Shown one piece after another: positions 8,980 to 19,984 of a DNA stretch of 64,000 nt (the first letter of the stretch is position 1; each line of letters starts with the position of its first letter). The DNA comes from an uncultured Paludibaculum sp. (GTDB taxonomy: Bacteria; Acidobacteriota; Terriglobia; Bryobacterales; Bryobacteraceae): positions 1,550,001-1,614,000 of the forward strand of contig NZ_OY762267.1 of assembly GCF_963665245.1 (NCBI RefSeq). The letters run 5' to 3'. Made by a program: the position numbers and the translations under genes. The notes under the pieces are model-generated. The model did no database searches. It worked only from the letters and a program-made list of their open reading frames with translations, and had not been told where the DNA came from.

Positions 8980-11730
8980 TCACTCGCGCACTCGCCGGGC
9001 GGCGACGGACGACGCCCTCACCCGCGCCTCGGCCATCGCCGCTTCCAGCTCAGGGAAGTGGATGCCGGCCCGGTTCAGCTGCTCCCAGGCGTCAATGGTC
9101 TGCCGGAACCACGAACGCGCCTCCTCGGCACGGCCCAGGATCTGGCAAACCTGCCCCATCTGGAGCAGCGACAATGGAACCTCCCGCCGCGTGAAGGTCT
9201 GGCCGCTGGTCGCCTGAGCAGCCACCTCTCGGGCGCGGCTCACTACCTCCAACGCCAGCCGCATGGCCTCACCACCCCGCCCCTGGGCGGCGAGCTGCCG
9301 GGCCAGAGCCCGCTGGACCTTGAACAACTCCAGCAGGTTCGTGGTGTTCTTCGGATCGCGCGCCACCAGGGCCTGCATGCGATGGAAGCCCCGGCGCAGA
9401 TACTGCACGCCCTCGCGGCGCTGGCCGTGGTCCCCCAATCGCTCCCCTAAGGCCGCCTCCGTCAAGGCCATGTACAGTTGATCCACGCCGTTGTCGGGCA
9501 TCGTCGCAAGCCTGTTCTGAAAGATCACCGCGGCGCGGCGTAGGTAAGCCACCGATTCCGCCCATTGCGCCGGCGCCGTCAGTTCTTCCCCGGCCGTCGC
9601 GAGGTACTGGCCCAAATTGATCTCCGACGTCGCGTCGCCCGAATCCTCCGCGGCCAGCCTCTCACCGATTTTGACGGCGGCGCGAAGGTGGACGGCCGCT
9701 TCCGCCTCCCGGCCCGGAGTGCTGCGCAGCATGTCGCCAACGATCTGATGTGAACGCGCCAAGGCCCGTTGGCCGGCCACACTCCCCGGATTAGCCTTGG
9801 CACTGTCCTCCGCGTCGGCCAGCACTTTCTGGTACATCTCCAGGCTGAGCGCCCATCGCCCTTGTCGTCTCAGAATCGCGGCCAGGCCGTTGCGAACGCC
9901 GGTTTGAATCTCATCGAGCTCGTGGTTCCGGATGCCGCGGGACCGCAGCGATTCACAGGCGCTCATGGCGGTCCGGGCTTGCTGTTCGGCGGCGGCCAGA
10001 TGGTACTCCGTGCGATAGAGCTGTGCCAGACGCCAGTGGACCAGCGCGTTCACCTGCTCGGCCTCGGGACTTGCACCACGCCCACCGCTCGGCGGCTGCG
10101 TCAGGTTTACCGCGGCCAGCAGATGCTGCTCCACCTTAGCCGGATTGCCCAGTTCCCCTTGGACACCGGCCATCCGCTCGTGCAACCGGGCCAGCAGCAC
10201 GGCATCGTCCGGCTCTGGTGCGCGCCGCCCTCGCTTGCGTTCCAGCAGGGCCCGGCCGCTCTCGAAGTCGGCCAACGCTTTGGTGCTGGATTCGGCGATC
10301 TCGCCCAACCGCAAGTAGGTGGTGGCAAATTCGTTGGCCAGCGAGGCGTCATCCGCCGCCCCTTGCACCACAAGCCGCCGCAGATAGTTCTCGACATTGG
10401 CGATGATGGCCCGGCGCGCGCTGGCCGTACCCGGGATATCCCGCAACTGACCATGAAGGTCCACCAGGACCGTGCGGGCAAAGGCGCGCAGCTCGGCAAA
10501 GCGCTGTTCCGCGCGGCGGGCCTGCCCCACGGCCACCACGGTACTTGTCACCAGCGCCGCGGCCACCACCAGACCCGCGGCCACCGGCCACCGGTGGCGG
10601 GAGAGGAACTTGCCCAGGCTGTAGAGCGGCGTGTCGGCGCGGGCACGGACGGGCTGCCCTTCCATGTGCCGCCGCAGATCCTCGCTGAACTGTTCGACGG
10701 AACCGTAGCGGCGCTCCACGTGTTTCCGCATCGCCATCTGCACGATGTTGTCGAGGTCACCCGACAGCCGGCGCCGAAAGCGCGGCGGCAGATGGGGCAG
10801 TTCGCTGAGCTTGCGCGGCTCCGTCTGGCAGATCAGACGTTCCGCCTCGTGGAGGCCGGATCCGGTAATGCGGTAGGGCCGTTCGCCGGCCAGAACTTCA
10901 TAGAGCACGACACCTAGCGAATACACGTCGCTGGCCGTGCTGACCGGTTGTCCCAGTATCTGCTCCGGACTGGCATAGTCCGGGGTCATGAGGTACGACG
11001 AGGTCTGGACCAGATCGGTCTCCGACGGCGCCAGCATCTTCGCCACCCCGAAATCGAGCAGCTTCACCCGTCCGTCGGGCGTCACGAGGATGTTGGCAGG
11101 TTTGAGGTCACGGTGAACCACCAGCTTCTGGTGGGCCGACTGTACGGCAGCGCACACGCTACGCATCAGCAGCAGACGGTCTGGCACCGGCAGATTGTTC
11201 GTTTTGACGTATTCCGTGATGGGTACGCCTTCGACGAACTCCATCACCAGGTAAGGCACCCCGTCGCTGGTGCCGCCGTCGAGCAGGCGGGCGATGTTGG
11301 GATGGTCGAGATCGGCGAGAATCTGGCGTTCCGAGCGGAAACGGCCTATGGCCTCGGGCCCGGCCAGCATGCGGGGGATGACCTTGATGGCGACCTCTCT
11401 GTGAAACTGGTCGTCATCCCGGACTGCGCGATACACCACGCCCATCCCGCCGCGGCCGATGAGCGACATCATGCGGTAGGAACCCAACAGGGAACCGACC
11501 AGAGGATCCTGATCCGCCTCCGCCGCCATCAAGTCCGATGTGCTTTCGATGGCGTCCCGGATCAGATCCAGAGTCGAGGCCGTGAGCAGTTCCTCCACCT
11601 CACGCCTCAACTCCTGGTCGTCGCCGCAGGCGTCTTTCAAATACCCCGGTCGCTGCTCCTCCGGCAGATCGGCCGCGGTCTGAAAGACCTCCTCCAGCTT
11701 GTTCCAACGCTCAGGGAGCATGCTTGCCAT
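8980..11730 (-). CDS. Membrane serine/threonine protein kinase with TPR-rich C-terminal part
   Basis: 916 residues from the ATG at 11730 (ATG at 11721 is an alternative; an upstream extension looks untranslated). The N-terminus RWNKLEEVFQTAADLPEEQR is the usual leader of acidobacterial kinases. The kinase domain is complete: GRGGMG loop near 92, Lys116, HRDLKPANI with HRD at 206-208, DFG at 226-228 and YASPEQ. One transmembrane helix follows near residue 400, then about 500 residues of TPR-like helices. Such kinases sense through the C-terminal part and phosphorylate cytoplasmic targets. It lies 162 bases downstream of the ECF sigma gene on the same strand, a frequent acidobacterial pairing. 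Confidence 0.9.
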   Translation of the reverse strand: MASMLPERWNKLEEVFQTAADLPEEQRPGYLKDACGDDQELRREVEELLTASTLDLIRDAIESTSDLMAAEADQDPLVGSLLGSYRMMSLIGRGGMGVVYRAVRDDDQFHREVAIKVIPRMLAGPEAIGRFRSERQILADLDHPNIARLLDGGTSDGVPYLVMEFVEGVPITEYVKTNNLPVPDRLLLMRSVCAAVQSAHQKLVVHRDLKPANILVTPDGRVKLLDFGVAKMLAPSETDLVQTSSYLMTPDYASPEQILGQPVSTASDVYSLGVVLYEVLAGERPYRITGSGLHEAERLICQTEPRKLSELPHLPPRFRRRLSGDLDNIVQMAMRKHVERRYGSVEQFSEDLRRHMEGQPVRARADTPLYSLGKFLSRHRWPVAAGLVVAAALVTSTVVAVGQARRAEQRFAELRAFARTVLVDLHGQLRDIPGTASARRAIIANVENYLRRLVVQGAADDASLANEFATTYLRLGEIAESSTKALADFESGRALLERKRGRRAPEPDDAVLLARLHERMAGVQGELGNPAKVEQHLLAAVNLTQPPSGGRGASPEAEQVNALVHWRLAQLYRTEYHLAAAEQQARTAMSACESLRSRGIRNHELDEIQTGVRNGLAAILRRQGRWALSLEMYQKVLADAEDSAKANPGSVAGQRALARSHQIVGDMLRSTPGREAEAAVHLRAAVKIGERLAAEDSGDATSEINLGQYLATAGEELTAPAQWAESVAYLRRAAVIFQNRLATMPDNGVDQLYMALTEAALGERLGDHGQRREGVQYLRRGFHRMQALVARDPKNTTNLLELFKVQRALARQLAAQGRGGEAMRLALEVVSRAREVAAQATSGQTFTRREVPLSLLQMGQVCQILGRAEEARSWFRQTIDAWEQLNRAGIHFPELEAAMAEARVRASSVAARRVRE

Positions 11731-11892
11731 TTTAGCGGCGCAGACATCCTCCCTAGCGTTTCCAGGCGGCAGTCTTCCAGCGCCAGGTCGACCCGGCACC
11801 TCCTCCGATTTCTGCCGCCTACACTCATATAAGCGAGAACTTGGCGCGGAATTGGTCAGGATCGAAGAATATTTTCTGTAGGGAGCGAAGAT

Positions 11893-12471
11893 TCAGGCAC
11901 CGTGGGGGCCGGAGGTCATCTGGCGCTGCAGCCAGGCCTCGGCCATACGCTGTTCGCGGCCCACGGTCGCGGTGGAAATACCCAGCACCTCGGCCGCTTC
12001 ATCGAGGCTAAGTCCGCCAAAGTAACGGAGTTCGACGACCCGGCCTTTGCGCGGATCCAGTTTTTCCAACTCGCACAAGGCGTCGTCCAGCGTGGTCAAC
12101 AAGGCTGGCCGGGTGGTGCTCGCCAGAAGAGCCTCGCTCCAATCCACGCGTTGGACATCGCCGCCGCGCTTCAGTCTCGACTTCGACCGTGCATAGTCCA
12201 CCAGAATCAGCCGCATCAGATGGGCCGCCACGCCATAGAAGTGCGCGCGGCTCTTCCAGTCGCGGTCGCGCTGATCCACCAGGCGCAGATACGCTTCGTG
12301 CAGCAGTGCGGTGGGTTGCAGCGTATGTTCCGCTCGCTCACGCCTCAGGAAGCCCGAGGCAATGCGCCGTAACTCATGGTAAACAAGGGGCGTAAGCTCT
12401 TCCAGAGCACTGGCTTCCCCGCCCTGCCACTGACGAAGCAGTCGTGTGACGGCGGTTGTGTCGGGAGTCAC
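11893..12471 (-). CDS. ECF-type RNA polymerase sigma factor
   Basis: 192 residues from a GTG start with GGAGG seven bases before it. Region 2 (ELTPLVYHELRRIASGFLRRER, TALLHEAYLRLVD, FYGVAAHLMRLILVDYARSKSR) and region 4 (LEKLDPRKGRVVELRYFGGLSLDEAAEVLGISTATVGREQRMAEAWL) are both complete. This is the ECF subfamily often paired in acidobacteria with large TPR serine/threonine kinases, as it is here. Its targets may include the divergent protease operon across a 141-base shared upstream region, which is an inference from position. Confidence 0.92.
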   Translation of the reverse strand: MTPDTTAVTRLLRQWQGGEASALEELTPLVYHELRRIASGFLRRERAEHTLQPTALLHEAYLRLVDQRDRDWKSRAHFYGVAAHLMRLILVDYARSKSRLKRGGDVQRVDWSEALLASTTRPALLTTLDDALCELEKLDPRKGRVVELRYFGGLSLDEAAEVLGISTATVGREQRMAEAWLQRQMTSGPHGA

Positions 12472-12612
12472 GCGCGATCCTCCACCAACCGTTCCTTCGT
12501 TCGCCGATCGCAGGGCGTAACCATGTAGAAATCAATAGTTTAGCTCGAAGCCGAGACGCCCGCAACGACGTGGCCGGGCAGCTGCCGGCGCCACCGCCTC
12601 AGCCGCCAACAG

Positions 12613-14748
12613 ATGGTGATCCCCGCTCGCACGTTCCTGCGCGTTCTGGGTATGGGTCACCCGGTCCAACTCCGCGGCTGCCTTGCGGCGGCAGTTCTGC
12701 TTTTTACCACCAATCTCTCAGCACAGATCCTTGGCCCCGCCGCCAGCGTCAAGGCCTGGGAGGGAACGGTCCGTGTGCGGGGCACGTCAGCGGGGTCGCA
12801 CGCCCACAGTGTGATGGGCGACGACACCTGGAATATCTCCTACTCGGCCGACCTCAACATCCGCCTCGATAGTAAGTCGCCTTACGGCCCATTCTGGTCG
12901 GGCGCGGTCACGGGCACAGCCACCATCGACGCCACTCAATCGCATACCCTCGTGGGCTGCACCACGACCAATACGCTGAAGGGATCGGGGGCGCCAACGG
13001 TGCCGTATGAGATGCAGCAGGCACGCCTGGAATTCAGGGCCGACGGAGGCTACTACTTCATCATCGGTGCGACTGAAGTGCTGGCCCATTGGTCGGAACG
13101 AACCCAATGCGCAATCCTGCCACGGCCTCCACAGGACGAAGACGGCCTCTACACCTATTTCTCCGACCAGTCGCAACTCGAGGGCGGCGCGCCCGGCACT
13201 GACCTGGTTCTGCGCGGCAGCGGAGTCTACACAAGAAACGCTCCGTTCGTCCGCGACAGCTTCCTGGGCAACGAGCCGCCCGTGGAACTCCACATCGAAT
13301 GGGAACTGCGCCCGGCCGGTCCGCCTGAAGAAGACGAGGTGATCATCCTGCTCACCGACGAGTACAAGCAGTTCCGGCCGGAAGCCGCCGACGGCGGGGG
13401 TGTGGGCAGCGGGTTGCGTCTCACCGCCCGGCTCCAGAAGAAGGGCGGCGGCGCGCCGACGGCGAAGGCGACGCTGTTTGAATGGCAATTCGTGCAATGC
13501 TCCCGCGAACCCGGTTACGCTCTCAACGCTCCCCTGAAAGCCCCCGATGTCGATCCGGATCTACGCTTCGAAAGCACGTCCGAACTGATGGTGACGGACT
13601 CCGAGGGCCAGCAGGCATATACGCCGCCCGGCCAGTGGGAGACCTCCACGGCCCCCATCTCGGCCCACGACTGGGGTGCATGGGGCAGCATCCGCGTAAC
13701 GGCGGTGATGTCCGACGGCCGACGGCTCATCGGCCACCTGGAAGGCGATGCCGCCCAGACGGACATCCGCCTGCCCAAACGCGCCGATGGCGATCTCATC
13801 GCCGAAATCTGGCGCGCGCGGAACGGCATCGCCGATTCCGATTCCAGCGACAACGAGTCCGATCCGGTGGGCGACGGCACCGCTGGCGACGGTCTGACCC
13901 TCTACGAGGAATACCGTGGCTTCATCGAGAACGGCCATCACATCGAGGGCAACCCGAAGAAGAAGGACTATTTCATCCACACCCGCGTCGGAGGCACCTA
14001 TCTGCCCGGCATCCGGCTGTTTCGCAGGCTGAGCGGACTGGAGGTCCACTACGAGTTCACAGCCGACGAATTCAGCATGGAACGTGTAGTCAACGCGAAC
14101 CACACCATGGGGCCCCACCGGGTTGATCAGCACGGCGTCGAAATTTTCCCCTGGGGGAACAATCCGGGCTACGCCGAAGCCACGGGCGGCCCCGGCAATC
14201 CAGCCAAGATCACCGGGATCTTCGTCCCGGCCCTGGTTCCGCCGGTGGACAAGGGCACAGCGAACTACTTCAATTCCACGCTGGCGCACGAGCTGTTCCA
14301 TGCCTGCAACGTCTACCACCACGGAGATGCCGGTGATCGCTCGGTGAAGTGGCGCCGCCTGCCGGGAACGGACACCGTCGTGGAAGCTTCAGACGGCACC
14401 GAGAAGCAGGTCTCAATCCTGCGGGAGGACGGCACGCTGATCAACGCCATCATGCCCGAGGCGCCTCTCAAAGTGGTGCTGGGCGTGAACGGTGGACCGC
14501 ACTGCGGCGACGATAACTGCGTGATGCGCTACGACGACTCGGGCGGCTATGTAGCCGACGCCGATCCCTCACTGCGCTACCGCGTCAAGGAGGTTACCGG
14601 CTTCCAGCTCTGTTCCTCCGGCGACGGCACGGGCGTGAACGATCCCAGCCGCACCCCGCAATCGCGCTACGGACCGGCTGCCTCGGGCCGTGGAACGTGC
14701 AGCAGTCAGATTCTCGTCACCGACGCCGTGCAGGCACCCGAAAGGTAA
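12613..14748 (+). CDS. Secreted metzincin-like zinc metalloprotease, otherwise unrecognised
   Basis: 711 residues with an N-terminal signal peptide ending near LSAQ (residues 35-38). If translation starts at Met14 (12652), the signal has a more usual length. The middle is rich in beta strands and has no domain I recognise. At residues 559-569 HELFHACNVYH fits the metzincin zinc motif HExxHxxGxxH, with Asn replacing Gly. About 70 residues later DDNCVMRY supplies a plausible Met-turn (Met638). A segment DSDSSDNESDPVGDGTAGDG around 415-435 resembles an acidic, calcium-binding type linker. The next gene follows after 6 bases and is probably co-transcribed. The substrate is unknown. Confidence 0.7.
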   Translation: MVIPARTFLRVLGMGHPVQLRGCLAAAVLLFTTNLSAQILGPAASVKAWEGTVRVRGTSAGSHAHSVMGDDTWNISYSADLNIRLDSKSPYGPFWSGAVTGTATIDATQSHTLVGCTTTNTLKGSGAPTVPYEMQQARLEFRADGGYYFIIGATEVLAHWSERTQCAILPRPPQDEDGLYTYFSDQSQLEGGAPGTDLVLRGSGVYTRNAPFVRDSFLGNEPPVELHIEWELRPAGPPEEDEVIILLTDEYKQFRPEAADGGGVGSGLRLTARLQKKGGGAPTAKATLFEWQFVQCSREPGYALNAPLKAPDVDPDLRFESTSELMVTDSEGQQAYTPPGQWETSTAPISAHDWGAWGSIRVTAVMSDGRRLIGHLEGDAAQTDIRLPKRADGDLIAEIWRARNGIADSDSSDNESDPVGDGTAGDGLTLYEEYRGFIENGHHIEGNPKKKDYFIHTRVGGTYLPGIRLFRRLSGLEVHYEFTADEFSMERVVNANHTMGPHRVDQHGVEIFPWGNNPGYAEATGGPGNPAKITGIFVPALVPPVDKGTANYFNSTLAHELFHACNVYHHGDAGDRSVKWRRLPGTDTVVEASDGTEKQVSILREDGTLINAIMPEAPLKVVLGVNGGPHCGDDNCVMRYDDSGGYVADADPSLRYRVKEVTGFQLCSSGDGTGVNDPSRTPQSRYGPAASGRGTCSSQILVTDAVQAPER

Positions 14749-14754
14749 TCCGCC

Positions 14755-15564
14755 ATGAAAACCCTGCTTCTGTTGGCCCTCTCCGCCGTCGGCCTGCTCG
14801 CACAACCCGCCGCACGGCCGCTCATCGGGCTTTCCGTCAATGGCGGCGAAAAAGCCCGTCTGGAGCCCGGATGGCCCGTGCTGATCTCCGTGTCCATCGC
14901 GCCTGGCGACGAACCTGCTCGCCTGGCCTTGAAGGAAGGATCCTGGCTCGACGCAATCAGCGTCACGGTCGAGGCACCCGATGGATCCAGCGTGGACTTG
15001 ATCCGCTCCACTCGTATGCAGCCCGATGCCGTAGACCTGAGGGACCTCGAAACCGTGACCGCCGAATTCATGCTCAGTCCCGACACGACGCAGCAACTGC
15101 CGCTGGGCACCTATCGTGTCCGTGCCGCCTTCGATCCTCAGGGGCGGCAGACCGAGGACGCGTGGCCGGCGCGACTTGATGCCGTCCCGGCAAGCTTCGA
15201 AGTCAATCAGGATCCACCCGAGGACGAGGCCGCTCACCAGGCCGCTCGCCTGTTGTTGTTCTCGCACTGGAGCGAACTCCAGGACGATCGCCCGCAGGCT
15301 CTGGCGTACGTGGACGAGTTGCTGAACGCCCAGCCGGCTCATTACACCGCCAAGGTCCGCAAGGCCGAACTGCTCGAGGCCGAAGGCCACTTCACCGAGG
15401 CTCTACAGCTCCTTGACGAAGTGGAGGTCCAACTCCTGGCGGACTTCCCCGAGGCCAAGCATCCACCGACACTAATTCACCGGCGCCAGGCCGATCTGCT
15501 CGACAGGATTCTGCACACCGAGGGGCAGGGCGGCCCGACTGAGTCGTCAACCAGGAAGAAATAG
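14755..15564 (+). CDS. Secreted protein of unknown function, partner of the metalloprotease
   Basis: 269 residues, beginning with a clear signal peptide (MKTLLLLALSAVGLLAQ). The first half looks like beta strands (PLIGLSVNGGEKARLEPGWP, SITVEAPDG-like segments); the second half is helical with a TPR-like pair (PQALAYVDELLNAQPAHYTAKV and EALQLLDEVEVQL). No enzyme motif is visible. AAAGG precedes the ATG, 6 bases after the protease stop. A role as inhibitor, chaperone or substrate-binding partner of the protease is possible from the context only. I do not recognise the family. Confidence 0.7.
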   Translation: MKTLLLLALSAVGLLAQPAARPLIGLSVNGGEKARLEPGWPVLISVSIAPGDEPARLALKEGSWLDAISVTVEAPDGSSVDLIRSTRMQPDAVDLRDLETVTAEFMLSPDTTQQLPLGTYRVRAAFDPQGRQTEDAWPARLDAVPASFEVNQDPPEDEAAHQAARLLLFSHWSELQDDRPQALAYVDELLNAQPAHYTAKVRKAELLEAEGHFTEALQLLDEVEVQLLADFPEAKHPPTLIHRRQADLLDRILHTEGQGGPTESSTRKK

Positions 15565-15588
15565 ACAGGGACAGAGGGCGTCCGAACA

Positions 15589-15623
15589 CGTCGACGCCCA
15601 TCCACACGGGATGGGCGTCGACG
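15589..15623. terminator. Strong hairpin between convergent genes
   Basis: Perfect inverted repeat with 15-base arms (15589-15603 and 15609-15623, core GACGCCCATCC) and a 5-base loop. It lies between the ends of the secreted-protein gene (plus) and the epimerase gene (minus), so it could stop transcription in both directions. The plus-strand tail is only moderately T-rich, so it may act partly as an RNA-stabilising hairpin. Confidence 0.75.
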
Positions 15624-15647
15624 AGAACAATTGATTCCGAACAGGTC

Positions 15648-16640
15648 TCAGCTTGCCAACTGCGAGCGTTCCTTGGCCAGCAACTGGTTCTCGAAGGTGT
15701 AGTCGATACCCTTCTTCGCGTGGTGGCGCAGGTACCACTTGTAGGTCTCCTGCAGACCTTCCTGGAACGAGGTTGGTTTGAAGCCCAACACCCGCTGCGC
15801 CTTGCTGATCACCATGGTCACAGGCGGGAGGTCGAAGTACATGCCGAAGTACAGGTTTGGACCTAGCGGATGACCGCCTGCCCGCGCAATGCGCTCACGA
15901 GGCACGCGGATCACCGGCGTATCCTTGCCCGCCGCGACGAACAAGGCATCCAATACTTCAGCCTGCGTCAACGGGCGAGCGTTGGCGATGTTGAATCCAT
16001 GCCCCACGACATTGGGGGCATCCATCACTCGCAGACACGACCAGACTACATCCTTCACGTACGCAAACTGCATCAGTCGGCGGCCATCGCCAGGTAGAAT
16101 CACGGGCCGCTTATCCCTCACCCGGTCCCAGAAAAACTGCTCCCGGTAGAAGGGGTTGCAGGGGCCGTAGACGCAGGGAGGACGCAGCGTGACCACCGGT
16201 GTCCCGTGCCGTTGGTGCAGCCGGAACAACGCGCGCTCGCTCTGCGCCTTGCAACGCACATAGCGGTCACGGTGATCGTCCGGAGCCAGCGCGTCGCCTT
16301 CATGGTGGTTGAGACCGTCACCGTATGCCGAAACACTCGACATGAAGATGTAGCGCCCAACATGGCCGGTGAGCAGCTTCGCCGTATCCTCCACCACGGT
16401 CGGCGGAGTCCCTTTTTCCCAGTCGTAGACCATATCGAAAACGATGTCGTAGGAATGCCCGCGAAGCACGGACCTCACCTGATCGATGTCGTTACGATCG
16501 GCCTGCAGATTGACAATCTTCTTGCCCAGTTCGTGGCTGGGCTTACGGTGCAGGATGGCTACCTCGTGCCCGTCTTTGCAGAGCGCGGCCACGAGGTGCT
16601 TGCCGATGAATTGGGTACCACCGATGACTAAGACTCTCAT
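15648..16640 (-). CDS. NAD-dependent epimerase/dehydratase (extended SDR)
   Basis: 330 residues starting at MRVLVIGGTQFIGKHL, with GGGGAG 12 bases upstream; a TTG further upstream is less likely. The Rossmann motif GGTQFIG is at the N-terminus. MSSVSAYGDG supplies the catalytic serine strand and YVRCK the Tyr-x-x-x-Lys pair. The C-terminus YKWYLRHHAKKGIDYTFENQLLAK is usual for nucleotide-sugar epimerases of this loose group. The gene starts 21 bases after the inositol-phosphate synthase stop, so both probably share a transcript. Substrate unknown; a nucleotide sugar or an inositol derivative is plausible. Confidence 0.82.
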   Translation of the reverse strand: MRVLVIGGTQFIGKHLVAALCKDGHEVAILHRKPSHELGKKIVNLQADRNDIDQVRSVLRGHSYDIVFDMVYDWEKGTPPTVVEDTAKLLTGHVGRYIFMSSVSAYGDGLNHHEGDALAPDDHRDRYVRCKAQSERALFRLHQRHGTPVVTLRPPCVYGPCNPFYREQFFWDRVRDKRPVILPGDGRRLMQFAYVKDVVWSCLRVMDAPNVVGHGFNIANARPLTQAEVLDALFVAAGKDTPVIRVPRERIARAGGHPLGPNLYFGMYFDLPPVTMVISKAQRVLGFKPTSFQEGLQETYKWYLRHHAKKGIDYTFENQLLAKERSQLAS

Positions 16641-16661
16641 CGTTCTTGCCAACTCCCCGCC

Positions 16662-17981
<1,320 letters not shown>

Positions 17982-18086
17982 CAGAGTACACTCCTTGCTG
18001 GAACCGCTTGATAAAAGCGTATCTATCCACTTGCTATAGTAACAGCCGTAGACGCGTTTGCGCCTCATCGGCCCACTTCAGAACCC

Positions 18087-19937
18087 ATGTCCTGGATCCT
18101 CCTGGCGGCCTCTTTGCTGCTTGCATTTTCGGCCGCGTTGTGGGCCGCGCGAAATTCCGCCGACGATTTCGGCGGCCGGTTTTTTGTGTTCGCCTCCGTA
18201 TTCGCCCTGCAGCCTGGGCTCTTTGCGCAGGTGCTTTCGCCGCTCCATTGGCTGACTCCGTGGCCGTTCCTCACGGCCCAGGCGCTGCTTTGCGCCGCCC
18301 TCTTCTACTGGATCCCGCCCACGCGATTGGAAACGCCGTCCGTGCGCGCGATTCCACTTGGCGTGCTCGCCGCGGCCGGCTTCATTGCCATCCTCGTCGC
18401 GGCCAACACGTGCCTCGCCGCACTCGCCCCCATCCACACCTGGGACGAGAAGATGTACCACGCCTCGCGCGCCGCCTACTGGCTTCAGCACCAGTCCATC
18501 GGCTTCTGGGAGACCCATAATGAGCGCCAGACCGCGCTGAGTTTCCAGGGCGAGCTGTTCTTCTTCTGGCCCCTGCTGTTCACGCGCGTCGAAGCTCCGG
18601 GCCGCGTCCTGACGGCCCTCGGCTACCCTCTCGCCATCGCCGCCGTCTGGTTGCTGGCGCGGCGTCTGAAAGCCCCGGCCCCCGTGGCCGCCGCCGGCGC
18701 CGCCCTCTATGCCGCCGCCCCCATCGGCCTCTTTCTCGCCCGTTACCTGAAGGCGGATCACTGGGCGGTACTGTTCGCCTGCGGCCTGGCCTATTGGTTG
18801 CTGGAGTCATTGGAAACGGGTGAGGACGCCCATCCCGCGGCCTCGCTCTTCTGGGCCGGAGTCTCACTCGCCGTCTGCGTCCATGCCCGGCTCTACGCAC
18901 TCGCACTCATCCCGGCGGTTCTGATCGTGGCGCGCCGAGGCATCCTGCCCACGCTGGCGGGGTTTCTCTCTGGAGCTGCCGCCAATGGCCTGCTCTTCCT
19001 CTTCCTCTCGAACTGGAGCTGGTATGGCGCGCCCACCGGCCCCGCCGACATGCGCGGGTTCTATGGAAGCCAGCCCTCCGAGTGGACCACCATCGCCAGG
19101 CGCGCGCCCCTCATCTTCCTGGACCTGCCCGGCACGGCCCGGTTGTCTCAAAGCTGGGTGAACCTCACTGGAGCCGCCCATCCGCTGCGCGCCGAAACCG
19201 CCGACGTGCGCTGGCCGGCCCTCTATCGGCCGCCTGAGACTTGGCCGCCCTCGCGCTTCGCCTTCGCTGGGATCCTCGCCGCCGCTGGACTCCTGTTGGG
19301 TTGGCGACGCCCGCAACGCACCGTCTGGCTGTGCGGCGCCGCCATGCTGCTGGGCCCGGTTTTCACCTTGCGCTGGGTGACCGCCGATCAGATCCCCGAT
19401 CGTTTCCTGCTGCCAGCCATCGCGCTTCTCCTGGTTGCAGTTCTGCCCCTCCTCCGCCCCTGGGCCGCCTGGCCGGTGCTGGCCCTGGCGGTGCTCGGTG
19501 CGTGGTTCCCCGCCCGCGAAACCGCCATGTTCGTGCGCATGTGGTGGCTGATGCCACCCGCCATGAGCATCGACAATTCGCCGTTTGACGAGGCCTGCCG
19601 GGTCCTGCCCGTGGACGCTCGCGTGCTGCTCATCGGCAACCAGATTACGCAGGACTATCCCTTGTTCGGGACTAAAAGCGGCTATCGTCGCCACATCTAC
19701 AGTTGGGGCCGCGGCCCGTGGGACGCCGCCCGCTTCCACCAACTGCTGGCGGTCCATCGCATCACGCACGTCCTGTTGGAGGACGACCAGGAACTCGCCT
19801 TCCACTGGTTGGCGCCCGTCGACGCGAAACCCATTGCGGCCGGACTCGACCAAGAACCGTCCCTCCAGCGCATCCCATTGAAGACAGGGCATCAACGGCT
19901 CTACCAGTGGAGCCTCCACACCGCCGCGGCGCCCTGA
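18087..19937 (+). CDS. Multi-pass membrane glycosyltransferase-like protein (GT-C / GT39-like)
   Basis: 616 residues with about twelve hydrophobic helices. After the third helix the loop contains TWDEKMYHASRAAYWLQHQS, a GT-C-type acidic catalytic loop (Asp-Glu near residue 119) like that of ArnT/PMT relatives that use polyprenyl-phosphate sugars. The C-terminal 120 residues are a soluble domain with FGTKSGYRRHIYSWGRG. The gene is divergent from inositol-phosphate synthase with a 105-base shared upstream region. A role in surface glycan or lipid modification is inferred; donor and acceptor are unknown. Confidence 0.68.
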   Translation: MSWILLAASLLLAFSAALWAARNSADDFGGRFFVFASVFALQPGLFAQVLSPLHWLTPWPFLTAQALLCAALFYWIPPTRLETPSVRAIPLGVLAAAGFIAILVAANTCLAALAPIHTWDEKMYHASRAAYWLQHQSIGFWETHNERQTALSFQGELFFFWPLLFTRVEAPGRVLTALGYPLAIAAVWLLARRLKAPAPVAAAGAALYAAAPIGLFLARYLKADHWAVLFACGLAYWLLESLETGEDAHPAASLFWAGVSLAVCVHARLYALALIPAVLIVARRGILPTLAGFLSGAAANGLLFLFLSNWSWYGAPTGPADMRGFYGSQPSEWTTIARRAPLIFLDLPGTARLSQSWVNLTGAAHPLRAETADVRWPALYRPPETWPPSRFAFAGILAAAGLLLGWRRPQRTVWLCGAAMLLGPVFTLRWVTADQIPDRFLLPAIALLLVAVLPLLRPWAAWPVLALAVLGAWFPARETAMFVRMWWLMPPAMSIDNSPFDEACRVLPVDARVLLIGNQITQDYPLFGTKSGYRRHIYSWGRGPWDAARFHQLLAVHRITHVLLEDDQELAFHWLAPVDAKPIAAGLDQEPSLQRIPLKTGHQRLYQWSLHTAAAP

Positions 19938-19984
19938 AGACCATTGCCCGCCGCCCTCGTGTTCAAATTGACAGTAGGAGCACC

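Noticed and set aside
18864..19919. Minus-strand frame of 351 codons
   Set aside because: Antisense to the membrane glycosyltransferase-like gene; composition is unlike a protein (rich in Gly, Gln, Arg, Glu with no pattern).
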